Shown here: positions 29,245 to 38,532 of the stretch, piece after piece
Layout of the letters: every line of letters begins with the position of its first letter
Numbering within the stretch: the first letter of the stretch is position 1
NCBI RefSeq assembly: GCF_029266915.1
Contig: NZ_JARIEF010000082.1
Coordinates: 1-64,000 of the forward strand
Source of the DNA: Tissierella sp.
GTDB lineage: Bacteria; Bacillota; Clostridia; Tissierellales; Tissierellaceae
Reading direction: 5' to 3'
DNA: 64,000 nt
Notes under the pieces: model-generated
Database searches by the model: none
What the model was told of the DNA's origin: nothing
Seen by the model: only the letters and a program-made list of their open reading frames with translations
Made by a program: the position numbers and the translations under genes

Positions 29245-30751
29245 AACTCTGCTCCTTTAATAGACTCGCTGAATCTATAAAAATCTTTTCCGCAGTTATC
29301 TCGGAAGGTTTATATTCTGAAACTATCTGCCCATTACTCATAACTAATATTCTATCAGATATACTAATTACCTCTTCCATCTCTGAAGAAATCATTATAA
29401 TAGACTTTCCCTGTCTTGTTAAATCTCTTAGTAGAGCGTATATCTCTTCTTTAGCACCAACATCTATTCCTCTAGTAGGTTCATCAAAGATAAATATAGA
29501 AGCATCTGAAAGAAGCCATTTTGCTATTACTACTTTTTGCTGATTTCCTCCGCTTAAGTTCAGTACCTTTTCATCGATGGAAGAATATTTTACTTGAAGT
29601 TTTTCTAGAATATCCTCTACTAACTTCTTTTCTCTTTTCTTATCAATAATTCCCATTTTACTTATATTTTCAAGTGAGGAATAGGTTACATTATCTAAGA
29701 CAGATCTGTCTAACAAAAGCCCTAAAGACTTTCTATCTTCTGTTACAAATGCTATCTTTTTATCTATAGCATCTTTTGGAGATTTTATATTTTCTAGACT
29801 GCCATTAATCAAAAGCTCTCCTGAGACAATCTTATCCACCCCAAATATAGCTTCTGCAAGTTCTGTTCTTCCTGAACCTATAAGACCTGCTATTCCAAGT
29901 ATTTCACCTTTTTTTAAGTTGAAATTTATGTTCTTTATCTTTTGAGTGCTTACATTCTTAAATTCTAAAACATTCTCATCTGAGCTTCCTCTACTTGGAT
30001 TTTTTTGATCCAAATTAAGCTCCCGACCAACCATTGTCTTTATTAACTCTTCTTCATTAAAGTCATTTGTTCTTCTAGTTTCAATTACCCTGCCGTCTCT
30101 TAAAACAGTAATATAGTCTGATATTTTCAATACTTCGTCAAGTCTGTGAGATATATATATTATAGTTACCCCTTTGCCCTTCAAATCATCTATTATCCTA
30201 AACAAGTTTTTTATCTCATTTTCAGTTATAGATGCGGTAGGTTCATCTAATATTAGTACTTCTACATTTCTTACAAGTGCTTTTGATATCTCTACAAGCT
30301 GCTGGTTGCCTATACCCAAGTCTCTTATCTTAGTTTCAGGAGATGAGTTAAGGCCCACTTCTTTTAGCAGTTCAGCTGTCTTTTTATACATATATTTTTT
30401 ATCCAAAAACACCCCATTAACCCTCTCATTTCCATAAAAGACATTCTCTGCAATGGAAAGCGTGGGAATCATATTTAATTCCTGATATACAGGTATTATA
30501 CCTAAGTTTAAACTTTCTATTGGAGAGTTTTTCTCCATAGACTTTCCTCTATAATAAATTTCACCTGATGTTTTATCTACTGCACCGGTGATCATCTTTA
30601 TCATGGTAGATTTACCTGCTCCATTCTCTCCGACAAGTGCATGAATTTTTCCTTTTTCAAATTCTATATCTGCTCCGTCTAAGGCTATAACTCCAGGATA
30701 TTCTTTGGTAAGATTTTCTAATTTTAAAATGGTCTCTTTCTTCATTTCCAT
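29237..30751 (-). CDS. rbsA: Ribose-type ABC transporter ATP-binding protein, dual ATPase
   Basis: VGENGAGKSTMIKM, LVRNVEVLILDEPTAS, LSGGNQQKVVIAKWL; start moved to MEMKKETILK. Confidence 0.9.
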   Translation of the reverse strand: MEMKKETILKLENLTKEYPGVIALDGADIEFEKGKIHALVGENGAGKSTMIKMITGAVDKTSGEIYYRGKSMEKNSPIESLNLGIIPVYQELNMIPTLSIAENVFYGNERVNGVFLDKKYMYKKTAELLKEVGLNSSPETKIRDLGIGNQQLVEISKALVRNVEVLILDEPTASITENEIKNLFRIIDDLKGKGVTIIYISHRLDEVLKISDYITVLRDGRVIETRRTNDFNEEELIKTMVGRELNLDQKNPSRGSSDENVLEFKNVSTQKIKNINFNLKKGEILGIAGLIGSGRTELAEAIFGVDKIVSGELLINGSLENIKSPKDAIDKKIAFVTEDRKSLGLLLDRSVLDNVTYSSLENISKMGIIDKKREKKLVEDILEKLQVKYSSIDEKVLNLSGGNQQKVVIAKWLLSDASIFIFDEPTRGIDVGAKEEIYALLRDLTRQGKSIIMISSEMEEVISISDRILVMSNGQIVSEYKPSEITAEKIFIDSASLLKEQSYG

Positions 30752-30770
30752 CTTCCTCACTTCTTTTATA

Positions 30771-30816
30771 AAAAGATCCTCCATTTATAAGCTCACTATA
30801 TATGGAGGATCTTTTT
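30771..30816 (-). terminator. Intercistronic hairpin between substrate-binding protein and ATPase genes
   Basis: AAAGATCCTCCAT...ATGGAGGATCTTT. Confidence 0.75.
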
Positions 30817-30817
30817 A

Positions 30818-31786
30818 TTATTTATTTAAAAACTCATCTACATTTTCAACCGTTACCTTGGTAACCGGGAATTCTATTAAGTCTTTTATAGGTCCATCTT
30901 CAACTACTTTTTTCGCAGTTTCCACTATAACCTTACCACTTTCAAAGGGAGCTATATCTATCGTTCCTCTATATATTCCACCTTCTTTAACTTTTAAAAG
31001 AGCTTCCTCTATAGCATCAAATCCTACTAAAACTATATCATCACCATCTTTACCAGCAGTCATCATAGCCTGGTAAGCTCCAAGAACCGCGTCATCATTT
31101 ATTCCTAAGATTACATTTAAATCAGGATTAGATTGTAAAAGTGTTTCTATAGTATTTAATCCAAGTTCTCTTGTATGTGCATCGGGTTCTGCAATTATTT
31201 CCGCATCAGGAGCAATTGAAAGAAGACCTTCTTTTTGCCCTTTTGTTCTCTCTAGTGCTGCCGGAATAGTACTAAAGTTAAGGATGGCCACATTTGCCTT
31301 GCCATTTAAATTATCCTTTATATATTGACCCGCAATCTCTCCAGCTTGAAAACCATTATCGTATTCTATAGATCCAATAAATGCATCCGGATCTCCTACT
31401 TCAGCATTTGCAGCTATAACTCTTATACCAGCTGCTTTAGCTTCTTGAATCATAGGATTTAGTGCAGTTGAATCATTTGCACTTAAGATTATTGCGTCCA
31501 CCTTTTGAGTTATTAAATCTTCCATAGCCTTTATTTGAGGCTCTACTTCGTTTTTTCCATCAATTACACTTAATTCTATATTTAATTCAGCTGCTTTTTC
31601 TTTCATTCCATCTATCAGCCTAACAAAGTATGGGTTTCCAAGGTCCATTGTAATATAACCCATCCTTAATTTTTCTCCGCCTCCTGTATCGTTTGGAGTT
31701 TCAACTGGATCTTTCCCCTCAGGTGTGCATGCTGCTAAAGTAAATGCCAATACTAGTATCATCATTGCTGTAATTATTTTTTTCAT
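30818..31786 (-). CDS. rbsB: Sugar ABC transporter substrate-binding lipoprotein (RbsB-like)
   Basis: LAACTP lipobox; MGYITMDLGNPYFVRLIDGMKEKAAEL; VDAIILSANDSTAL. Confidence 0.9.
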   Translation of the reverse strand: MKKIITAMMILVLAFTLAACTPEGKDPVETPNDTGGGEKLRMGYITMDLGNPYFVRLIDGMKEKAAELNIELSVIDGKNEVEPQIKAMEDLITQKVDAIILSANDSTALNPMIQEAKAAGIRVIAANAEVGDPDAFIGSIEYDNGFQAGEIAGQYIKDNLNGKANVAILNFSTIPAALERTKGQKEGLLSIAPDAEIIAEPDAHTRELGLNTIETLLQSNPDLNVILGINDDAVLGAYQAMMTAGKDGDDIVLVGFDAIEEALLKVKEGGIYRGTIDIAPFESGKVIVETAKKVVEDGPIKDLIEFPVTKVTVENVDEFLNK

Positions 31787-31827
31787 ATTAAGTCTCCTAT
31801 CTAAAATTTTTATTTAATTTCTACTCC

Positions 31828-32049
31828 TTACACTCTATCCATATCATTTAAAGCTTCTTTTAGTTTTTCACATTCTTCATCAGTTAATGTTATACCTTTT
31901 CTCATCTTACCATCTTCATGGTTCCAATCTCGAAGATCAAATTTAGCAGGACGGTTATTCCAACTAACCTTGTTTAACTCTTTTGTCCAATCACCTTTCT
32001 CTGAAAGAACTGCTAGCTTTTCTACAATATCATATGTTATTTCAGCCAT
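31828..32049 (-). CDS. YdbC family, PC4/p15-like ssDNA-binding protein
   Basis: YDIVEKLAVLSEKGDWTKELNKVSWNNRPAKFDLRDWNHEDGKMRKGITLTDEECEKLKEAL. Confidence 0.88.
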   Translation of the reverse strand: MAEITYDIVEKLAVLSEKGDWTKELNKVSWNNRPAKFDLRDWNHEDGKMRKGITLTDEECEKLKEALNDMDRV

Positions 32050-32086
32050 TATTTACACTCCTCTTTTCTTTATTCAATACTACTTT

Positions 32087-32110
32087 ATACCCTTAGATTA
32101 CAATTTAAAG
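32087..32110 (-). promoter_or_regulatory. Sigma-B-type promoter CTTTAA-N12-GGGTAT upstream of ydbC-like gene
   Basis: Reverse complement CTTTAAATTGTAATCTAAGGGTAT. Confidence 0.5.
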
Positions 32111-32139
32111 CATATTATATAACTTTTCCAACTTAAAAT

Positions 32140-32175
32140 GAATGTATGTTCAAAACATGTCTTGAATATACGTTC
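32140..32175. promoter_or_regulatory. Twin LexA (Cheo)-like boxes
   Basis: GAATGTATGTTC (32140-32151) and GAATATACGTTC (32164-32175), each one mismatch from GAAC-N4-GTTC; the second overlaps the promoter. Confidence 0.5.
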
Positions 32176-32190
32176 TAAAAGCGATATAAT
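32162..32190 (+). promoter_or_regulatory. Sigma-A promoter TTGAAT-N17-TATAAT
   Basis: Direct reading; 45 bp upstream of the ydjM-type CDS. Confidence 0.6.
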
Positions 32191-32234
32191 GTAATTCATG
32201 CACATTGCTAAATTTAAATGATTGAGGTGAAACT

Positions 32235-32819
32235 ATGACAGGAAAAACTCATATAGCTATAGGTGTTGCGGCAGGTCTTACTATGGCCTATGGTAAGCCT
32301 GTAAATGATCAACTTATAATTATAGCTGCTTCTACACTTGGTTCTTTAATACCTGACCTAGATCATCCAAAGTCAAAATTAAATCAAAAATTGTTGTTTT
32401 TAAAAAACGAACTCTATCGTATAATGTTTTTCATATCTATAGCTGCCTTATTCCTATATATGTATTTACAATATAAGAATAGTATCTTTGCCTTATTATC
32501 TATTATATTCTTGTTTATAGGCACATCTACCCACAGAGGATTTACTCATAGTATTATGGGGTTTTTAATATTTACCTACGTACTAAGAACGATCACCCTC
32601 CAATATGGAATAAACTATCTTTATGAAAGTATAAGCCTAGGATACTTGCTTCATCTGTTAGCAGACTTCTTAACTCCAAGAGGAATAAAATTATTTTATC
32701 CTTTGAATGTAAATATAGCATCGCCTATAATTATAAATCCAAATAGCGGAATAGACAGTGTAATCTTTACACTTGCAAGTATATATTCTCTGCTCCTTCT
32801 CTTTAGATTTATCTTATAA
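32235..32819 (+). CDS. YdjM-type membrane-bound metal-dependent hydrolase
   Basis: MTGKTHIAIGVAAGLT; GSLIPDLDHPKS; THRGFTHSIMGF; LGYLLHLLADFLTPRGIKLFYP. Confidence 0.92.
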   Translation: MTGKTHIAIGVAAGLTMAYGKPVNDQLIIIAASTLGSLIPDLDHPKSKLNQKLLFLKNELYRIMFFISIAALFLYMYLQYKNSIFALLSIIFLFIGTSTHRGFTHSIMGFLIFTYVLRTITLQYGINYLYESISLGYLLHLLADFLTPRGIKLFYPLNVNIASPIIINPNSGIDSVIFTLASIYSLLLLFRFIL

Positions 32820-32845
32820 AGGCCTTTGAATTTAGAGGCCTCTTT
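32820..32845. terminator. Bidirectional terminator-like hairpin
   Basis: AGGCCTttgaatttagAGGCCT. Confidence 0.5.
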
Positions 32846-32849
32846 AAGA

Positions 32850-34553
32850 TTAATAGAGTTTAAAGGATGCCCCTCCTATAAACTCTCTAAGAATAGAATT
32901 GGGAGGTATTGCACTTTCATCCTCCACATCTACAAAATATTCCAAGAATTTTATTAACTTTCTAGCTTCACTATAATGTATGCTGGTTTGATCAACTTCC
33001 TTTAATAAGGGAAGTATATATTTTTTAAGCACACTCATCTCATAAACTAATGATGAGTTAAACATTATATCTGCTTGCTCTTGATACGGAAATATATACC
33101 TCTCTTCCCCTCTCCTTACCCCTGTCCAAAGTTCCAAGGTTCTCAAAGGACCATTGCCTCTGTATTTTACATCTCTTACCATTCTTCTTACTAGTCTTAT
33201 ATCTGTAGTGGATATGCGATTATGAGGATCGAGATTAATACCTGTAAGAGCTGAAATATATATCTTGAATTTGTTTTTTTCAGGTATCATTTTAGTAAGC
33301 TCTGGATTTAGTCCATGTATGCCTTCAATTATAATAGGATGATCTTTATCTAATTTTACTATCTTTCCTGATTTTCCTCTTTTACCAGTTACAAAGTCAA
33401 ATTTCGGAAGTTCTAGATTCTTTCCTTCTATTAACTTTACAAGGTCCATATTAAGAAGCTCTATATCTATTGCATCTATAGTTTCAAAGTTTGGTGTTCC
33501 GTCCTTATTTAAAGGCGTTTTATCCCTGTCTACAAAATAATCATCAAGAGAAATAGTAATTGGTCTCTGACCGTTGACATTCATCTGAACCTTAAGTCTG
33601 TTTGCAAATGTTGTTTTACCAGAGGACGAAGGACCTGCTATTTGTATTATATTAATATCCTTATCTTTATAGATTATATCTGCAATTTCAGATACTTTTT
33701 TCTCATGATGAGCTTCAGATATTTGAATAATATCATCTATCCCACCGTTTTGTATTTTTTCATTTAGGGAGCCCACATATGATAAGTCCAATATCTCCAA
33801 CCACTGGTCTGTATCTTCAAATATTTTAGCCAGTTTTTTTTGTTCTTTAAAGTTCTCTATATCATAATTATTTTTCTTACTTGGAAAGAGAATTATAATT
33901 CCAGGATAGTAATATTTCAATTTAAAATCTTTTACGTAACCTGTAGACGCTGCTAAGTAACCATGAAAAGAATCATAATGTCCATTTATTTTATAGATAC
34001 TTATTTCTTCTTTCTCTGTTGTTTCAAACAATCTTAACTTATCTGCATATCCATATTCTCGAAATACTTCAAGTGCTTCTTCTCTTTTGTATCTTTCCCT
34101 TTTTATAGGATAGTCACTTTTAATAATATCTTCCATTTTCTTTTCTATCTTTATTAAATCATTAAAACTTATAGGATAATCTTTTCCAAGTTTTCCATAT
34201 AGTCCAGGTCCTAAAAAGTATTCTATACTTACCCGGCTATTGGGATAAAGTTCCTTACAAGCCATTATAAATACAGCTGAGATCGTCTTGGTATATATTC
34301 TATACCCATCTACGTCTCGGTTGTCTATAAATTCTATCTTTGTATCTTCTTGTAATTCTGTATCCAGGTTATATATCCTGTTGTTTATTCTAGCACCTAG
34401 ATATTTCTTATAGTCATCACCAAATGTTTTTTTTGATAGGTCCAAAAGATTTATGCCCTTTTCAACTTGTATCTTTTTTAAACCTTTAATATCTACTTCT
34501 ATAGCCATAAAATCCCCCTTTAAGCTTTTTCTTCCCAATAAGTATTGTATCAT
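32850..34553 (-). CDS. Nucleoside kinase with N-terminal TGS/ThrRS-like region (uridine kinase family)
   Basis: IQIAGPSSSGKTTFANRLKVQMNVNGQRPITISLDDYFVDRDKTP; IIEGIHGLNPEL; true start may be MAIEVDIKGLKK. Confidence 0.88.
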   Translation of the reverse strand: MIQYLLGRKSLKGDFMAIEVDIKGLKKIQVEKGINLLDLSKKTFGDDYKKYLGARINNRIYNLDTELQEDTKIEFIDNRDVDGYRIYTKTISAVFIMACKELYPNSRVSIEYFLGPGLYGKLGKDYPISFNDLIKIEKKMEDIIKSDYPIKRERYKREEALEVFREYGYADKLRLFETTEKEEISIYKINGHYDSFHGYLAASTGYVKDFKLKYYYPGIIILFPSKKNNYDIENFKEQKKLAKIFEDTDQWLEILDLSYVGSLNEKIQNGGIDDIIQISEAHHEKKVSEIADIIYKDKDINIIQIAGPSSSGKTTFANRLKVQMNVNGQRPITISLDDYFVDRDKTPLNKDGTPNFETIDAIDIELLNMDLVKLIEGKNLELPKFDFVTGKRGKSGKIVKLDKDHPIIIEGIHGLNPELTKMIPEKNKFKIYISALTGINLDPHNRISTTDIRLVRRMVRDVKYRGNGPLRTLELWTGVRRGEERYIFPYQEQADIMFNSSLVYEMSVLKKYILPLLKEVDQTSIHYSEARKLIKFLEYFVDVEDESAIPPNSILREFIGGASFKLY

Positions 34554-34557
34554 ATTA

Positions 34558-34604
34558 AAACTTAGTAGAAGTCTTGGGCCAGGCTCCAGACTTCTACTAA
34601 GTTT
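34558..34604. terminator. Strong hairpin, terminator
   Basis: AAACTTAGTAGAAGTCT...AGACTTCTACTAAGTTT. Confidence 0.8.
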
Positions 34605-34655
34605 ATTATTATTTATAATTTTCCTTGTGATGATCTTTTTTTTATGATAAGCCCT

Positions 34656-35303
34656 CTATATCTCTATTTGCCAAGTTATCTCTACAGTATCTGTCTGCTG
34701 TAAATCTTCCGCTACTATTGAAATGTTATCACTCATAACTGACATACTTTTTTGGAGACTTAAAGGAGATCTGTAAACTTCATCTTCATCAAAGCTATAA
34801 TTTATTACGATAATTTCTCCCAGCTTTACTCCAGAAGCCTCTGCTATTAAAGCCGCCTTTTCTCTTGAATTACTTATAGCATCCTTTAGGATCATCTCTT
34901 TAAATGATTTACTATCTTTTAATTTATAAACAATTGAGAACTCTGGATTTGCTTTAGATCTAGCTAAAGCATTTAAAACTCCACTCAATTTTTCCTCATT
35001 ATTATCAAATTCAATTGTCAAAGAATGATGGATTTCATAGCCTATAAATTTTCTCTTACTATTAAATTCCCTTGTTTCATTTTCATACTTTGTGTCTACA
35101 CTAAAATTTATTGTTTTTATAGATTCTTTTTCAAAACCTTCTTCTCCTAAAGCTGTCCTTAAGTTCTCAAGGTCATAGTTTGCCTTCTTTAATGACTTTT
35201 CATAAGTATCATCCAAAGATTTAATTTCTATATTTATTTTTATCATATCAGGAGGTATAGACGCTTGTCCTACACCTTTGACTTTTATAATTCTATTTTC
35301 CAT
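34656..35303 (-). CDS. SIMPL domain-containing protein
   Basis: IKVKGVGQASIPPDMIKINIEIKSLDDTYEKSLKKANYDLENL; SREKAALIAEASGVKLGEI. Confidence 0.9.
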   Translation of the reverse strand: MENRIIKVKGVGQASIPPDMIKINIEIKSLDDTYEKSLKKANYDLENLRTALGEEGFEKESIKTINFSVDTKYENETREFNSKRKFIGYEIHHSLTIEFDNNEEKLSGVLNALARSKANPEFSIVYKLKDSKSFKEMILKDAISNSREKAALIAEASGVKLGEIIVINYSFDEDEVYRSPLSLQKSMSVMSDNISIVAEDLQQTDTVEITWQIEI

Positions 35304-35338
35304 AATAATCCTCCTATCAATATATTCTATTAATAGAT

Positions 35339-35362
35339 ATACCCACTAACGAAGGATTTAAT
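35339..35362 (-). promoter_or_regulatory. Possible sigma-B-like promoter ATTAAA-N12-GGGTAT
   Basis: Reverse complement ATTAAATCCTTCGTTAGTGGGTAT upstream of the SIMPL gene. Confidence 0.35.
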
Positions 35363-35655
35363 ATTTAATAATTTTTATTTAATAGTTTTTTTGAAGTTAT
35401 TTATTTTATTTCCAAAATAAATAAACCTACTATAGTGGCACCAATTAATAAACACTGAATCTTTGTCAGTTTTCTTAAAAATATAAGCGATTTTTTTCAA
35501 AAGCTATAAAATACAATCATAATTAATGGATTTGTAAGAGTTTTATTAATTTATTATTTACCACAAAAAATTATGGTATAATGTTTTGTAGTTATGATTA
35601 TTTTAGCTTCAATATAAGTAATTGTAACTATAAAATATTTTAAGGAGGCAAATTT

Positions 35656-37044
35656 ATGAATACTACTATTTTAGTATTAATCAACGTTTTAGTTATGGCA
35701 GCGATCATTTTTACTTTGATATTTCTAAAGAAAAGAAATTTCTCTTTTACTTTTAGAGTTATTTCAGCCATGGTTGTTGGTATAATTTTTGGAGCTGCGC
35801 TTCAAATGATTTATGGAGGAACGTCAGAAATAGTTTTAAAATCCAATGATTGGTTCGCAGTCGTAGGGACAGGTTATGTAAGGTTATTAAGGATGATAGT
35901 TATTCCTTTGATATTTGTATCAATTACCAGCGCTATAATAAACCAAGATTCTAAAAATCTAGGAAAAATGGCTACACAGATAATATTGATCCTAGTAATT
36001 ACTACTGCTATTTCAGCATTTGTAGGAGCTATGACTGCTAACGCATTCAATTTAACTGCTGAAGGGCTTCAATCAGGTGAAACTGAAACTCAAGCTGGTG
36101 AAAGTTTAGAAGGAAGACTCGAAGAATACCAGTCAAGAACTATTCAGGAGCAGATTGTAGAAATAATACCTACAAATCCATTCTTTTCCATGACAGGTCA
36201 AGGAAGTTCTGCTACTCTATCTGTAGTTGTATTTGCAGCATTTATATCTGTAGCAGCTCTTGGTGTTAGAAGTAAAAAGCCCGAATCTGCAAAGATATTT
36301 TCAGACCTCATTCAGTCTCTGCACGATGTAGTAATGAGAATGGTGACTATGATACTAAGACTTACACCTTATGGAGTTTTAGCTCTTATGACCAGGATGG
36401 TTTCAACCAGTAATTTTAAAGATATACTAAGACTTATTAATTTTGTAATAGCTTCTTATGTAGCTTTAGCTATAGTATTTGTTATTCATTTATTATTACT
36501 GCTAGTGTTTGGTATAAACCCAGGAATTTATATAAAGAAATCAGCAACAGCTTTAATGTTTGCTTTTAGTTCGAGGTCCTCAGCGGGAGCACTTCCAATA
36601 AACATTCAAACTCAGACAGATAAGTTTGGTGTTTCACCCGGACAAGCTAATCTCTCAGCTTCACTTGGAACAAGCATCGGACAAAACGGATGTGCCGGAG
36701 TATATCCTGCCATGCTAGCTGTTATGATTGCACCCACAGTGGGTATAAATCCAATGGATCCGGCTTTCTTAATAAAATTAATTGTTATAACAGCCATAGC
36801 TTCATTTGGTATAGCTGGAGTTGGAGGGGGAGCTACTTTCGCAGCCCTTACAGTACTCTCTTCTATGGGCCTTCCTGTAGGGTTAGTAGGTCTTCTTATA
36901 GCAATAGAACCACTTATAGATATGGGTAGAACAGTTGTTAACGTAAGCGACTCTATGGTTGCAGGACTTATATCAAGCAAGCTTATGGGCGAGCTAGATA
37001 TGAAAAAATATAATACAGCAATGGTAGATACCGAGGAGGTATAA
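35656..37044 (+). CDS. tcyP: L-cystine / dicarboxylate:cation symporter (TcyP-like)
   Basis: RLLRMIVIPLIFVSITSAIIN; FSSRSSAGALPINIQTQ; DMGRTVVNVSDSMVAG. Confidence 0.88.
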   Translation: MNTTILVLINVLVMAAIIFTLIFLKKRNFSFTFRVISAMVVGIIFGAALQMIYGGTSEIVLKSNDWFAVVGTGYVRLLRMIVIPLIFVSITSAIINQDSKNLGKMATQIILILVITTAISAFVGAMTANAFNLTAEGLQSGETETQAGESLEGRLEEYQSRTIQEQIVEIIPTNPFFSMTGQGSSATLSVVVFAAFISVAALGVRSKKPESAKIFSDLIQSLHDVVMRMVTMILRLTPYGVLALMTRMVSTSNFKDILRLINFVIASYVALAIVFVIHLLLLLVFGINPGIYIKKSATALMFAFSSRSSAGALPINIQTQTDKFGVSPGQANLSASLGTSIGQNGCAGVYPAMLAVMIAPTVGINPMDPAFLIKLIVITAIASFGIAGVGGGATFAALTVLSSMGLPVGLVGLLIAIEPLIDMGRTVVNVSDSMVAGLISSKLMGELDMKKYNTAMVDTEEV

Positions 37045-37045
37045 T

Positions 37046-37330
37046 ATGAAAATAATTATTGATGAAAAAGCTCAAAAATATATTAAATCAAAAGGTGAGA
37101 ATTCTATTACTGCTTGGCTTGAGGGATGTTCTTCGTGAGGCACCAGTGAACCTCAACCATCAGTTAAGATGGGAAAACCAGAAAATACTGCAGATTATGA
37201 AAAATATAGAATAAATGAAGTAGATGCTTATATAAAATCAGATGTCAAAGCTAAAGATGATTCTTTAAAAATAAAGTATTCTAAAATGCTTTGGATGGAA
37301 AAACTTGTAGTAGAAGGAATTATATTTTAA
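37046..37330 (+). CDS. CC/Se-motif (HesB-like) selenoprotein, in-frame UGA at 37136-37138 = Sec31
   Basis: Read through TGA: MKIIIDEKAQKYIKSKGENSITAWLEGCSSUGTSEPQPSVKMGKPENTADYEKYRINEVDAYIKSDVKAKDDSLKIKYSKMLWMEKLVVEGIIF*. SD GAGGAGGT; absent from the ORF track; TGAGG...CCTCA stem at the UGA. Confidence 0.85.
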
Positions 37331-37363
37331 AAAAACTCCCAGGCCTAGGCCTGGGAGTTTTTT
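37330..37363. terminator. Perfect bidirectional terminator
   Basis: AAAAAACTCCCAGGCCTAGGCCTGGGAGTTTTTT. Confidence 0.9.
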
Positions 37364-38381
37364 AAGATCTTCTTATTCTTTTAATGCTTACATCTTTAAG
37401 TTGTTCTATATTATATATACCATCTAATGAAAATGCAGAATAGGTAAGCTTAACATCATGTACATCATTAGACTTTATAGTCTTTTCTACTATACATTTC
37501 CAAGAAAGCCCAGTATTTAACTCTTTCATCTCTGGATAATCTTTTATTCCGGTGCTTATTAAGTGAGTTATTATGCAGGAGGTAAGTATATCTATCATAT
37601 TTTCAAAATCATTATAGTAGTCTTTGAGCATAAGCAAAGCATGTATACTTGTTATACAATGAAGTATTACTATATTTCCTTTTTCATAAAAAAGGGGTAT
37701 AAGAAACTTTAGAAGCGTTTTAATCTTTATATCTTCCCCGCCTTTTATAGTAAATCCTTTTTTTATATAGTCTTCATCGTCATAAAGCTCTCTTATTGTT
37801 TGTCCAAGAGTATTATTATTTTCAAGTATTTCTCTTATATGTACATCTCTTGATAGTTTTTCTATTTCTTGTCTAAATTCATCTGGATCTATTTCTCTTT
37901 TAAATTCTTTAGCTTCTCTATAAGCTGTAATATAATAAGCTAATCCCCTTAAAAGTTCATCCTTAAGTTCTGGTTTTTCTTTATATCCTTCCACTCCATA
38001 GGCAACTCTTATAAGTGTATGAAATAAACCGGAGCTCATTCCAAGGGGATATTTATTTATTATATCTCGAGTAATTATTTCTATATCTAGTGTTAAAGCT
38101 TGTTTTTTCAAAAAGTCCAAAGTACCTTCGTACAATTCTCTATTTCCCAGGGCAGATTCTATAGACTCAACCTTCTTATAATCTTTTTTCACTTTATTTA
38201 CACTGCTTCTTGAAAGGTATTTTTTAGTAAATTTATCTACAGTATCCCTGTCTTGTGATAGTTTATATACTGCCCATTGAGCCATGGGTAGATGATTTAC
38301 AAGATCACCCATATATGGAGAATACTCTGCTCCCGTCTCATTTATTATTTCTTCAACTGTCATAAATATACCTCTTTTCAA
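37362..38381 (-). CDS. Questin oxidase-like family protein (DUF4243-like)
   Basis: YSPYMGDLVNHLPMAQWAVYKL; GMSSGLFHTLIRVAYGVEG; true start likely MTVEEIINETG. Confidence 0.65.
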   Translation of the reverse strand: MKRGIFMTVEEIINETGAEYSPYMGDLVNHLPMAQWAVYKLSQDRDTVDKFTKKYLSRSSVNKVKKDYKKVESIESALGNRELYEGTLDFLKKQALTLDIEIITRDIINKYPLGMSSGLFHTLIRVAYGVEGYKEKPELKDELLRGLAYYITAYREAKEFKREIDPDEFRQEIEKLSRDVHIREILENNNTLGQTIRELYDDEDYIKKGFTIKGGEDIKIKTLLKFLIPLFYEKGNIVILHCITSIHALLMLKDYYNDFENMIDILTSCIITHLISTGIKDYPEMKELNTGLSWKCIVEKTIKSNDVHDVKLTYSAFSLDGIYNIEQLKDVSIKRIRRS

Positions 38382-38433
38382 TCAATTTATTTTACATAAG
38401 CATTACATATTAATTACAATACACAAGTATCAT

Positions 38434-38457
38434 ATACCCATTTATATAACTTTAAAC
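38434..38457 (-). promoter_or_regulatory. Consensus sigma-B promoter GTTTAA-N12-GGGTAT
   Basis: Reverse complement GTTTAAAGTTATATAAATGGGTAT. Confidence 0.7.
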
Positions 38458-38480
38458 AAAGTTTATTAAAATTTTAATAA

Positions 38481-38512
38481 ACAAAACCAGATAAAAATTT
38501 ATCTGGTTTTGT
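38481..38512. terminator. Terminator of sodA
   Basis: ACAAAACCAGATAAAAATTTATCTGGTTTTGT. Confidence 0.8.
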
Positions 38513-38532
38513 AGGTTTCTATTTGTTTTTAT

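Noticed and set aside
36612-36980. 122-aa ORF antisense to tcyP
   Set aside because: Shadow ORF fully inside a conserved CDS with no RBS support; the same applies to 13688..14020, 46980..47336, 62247..62540 and other antisense entries
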